From an uncultured Rhodopirellula sp. (GTDB lineage Bacteria; Planctomycetota; Planctomycetia; Pirellulales; Pirellulaceae), in contig CAJXTM010000300.1 of NCBI GenBank assembly GCA_913061385.1, positions 1 through 5,786 of the forward strand: 5,786 nt of DNA. The letters run 5' to 3'. Below the pieces are notes generated by a model. It saw only the letters and a program-made list of their open reading frames with translations. It ran no database searches and was not told where the DNA came from. Positions 5,741 through 5,786 of this stretch are shown piece by piece. The position numbers and the translations under genes were made by a program. The first letter of the stretch is position 1. Each line of letters begins with the position of its first letter.

Positions 5741-5786
5741 CTGTCTCTTATACACATCTGACGCTGCCGACGACTCCTTACGTGTA
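5741..5786. other. Nextera i5-side library adapter (not genomic)
   Basis: Bases 5741-5759 are the inverted Tn5 mosaic end CTGTCTCTTATACACATCT, followed by the read-1 transposase arm GACGCTGCCGACGA (5760-5773). Bases 5774-5781 (CTCCTTAC) occupy the i5 index slot; the reverse complement GTAAGGAG is, from memory, the S505 index. Bases 5782-5786 (GTGTA) fit the start of the inverted P5 oligo. The false codons LSLIHI and stop of the preceding gene come from this adapter. Confidence 0.98.

Overview
The window is an assembled contig that still carries Illumina Nextera adapter at both ends. Bases 1-46 and 5741-5786 are library sequence, and only 47-5740 is genomic. The genomic part looks chromosomal, of moderate GC, and most like a planctomycete (Planctomycetota, probably Pirellulaceae/Rhodopirellula-like). 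This rests on three things: the style of the GyrB protein (a Ser/Pro-rich N-terminal extension, a lengthened ATPase loop reading LSEELDREVSTLEG, and a large C-terminal insert), weak ribosome binding sites in front of most genes, and a secreted Gly/Ser-rich orphan protein of the kind common in that phylum. The assignment is by recall of family sequences, not by a search.

Layout. Left part, minus strand: a Nei/Fpg-family DNA glycosylase, cut off at the left contig end (47-650), and a small secreted Gly-rich protein of unknown function (940-1671), separated by about 290 bases without a gene. Right part, plus strand: ribonuclease HI (1917-2375), DNA gyrase subunit B (2512-5121) and the first 199 codons of a thioredoxin-fold DUF255/YyaL-type protein (from 5144), cut off at the right contig end. 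The divergent gap 1672-1916 holds a plausible promoter and a clear ribosome binding site for the secreted protein, plus short repeats before rnhA. The rnhA-gyrB gap holds two overlapping hairpins that cannot form together.

Biology. Three of the five genes act on DNA: base-excision repair (nei), removal of RNA from RNA:DNA hybrids (rnhA) and supercoiling (gyrB). rnhA and gyrB are in the same direction 136 bases apart. R-loops and supercoiling are physiologically linked, but this window does not show that the two are an operon. The DUF255 gene starts 22 bases after gyrB with a TTG codon and is probably co-transcribed with it.

I found no mobile element, CRISPR array, tRNA, rRNA or defence system, and no convincing new system. 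The most useful observations are the adapter contamination (which creates false protein ends), the truncated nei gene, which has no stop codon in the window, the in-frame 15-bp tandem repeat inside an acidic linker of GyrB, and the TTG start of the last gene.
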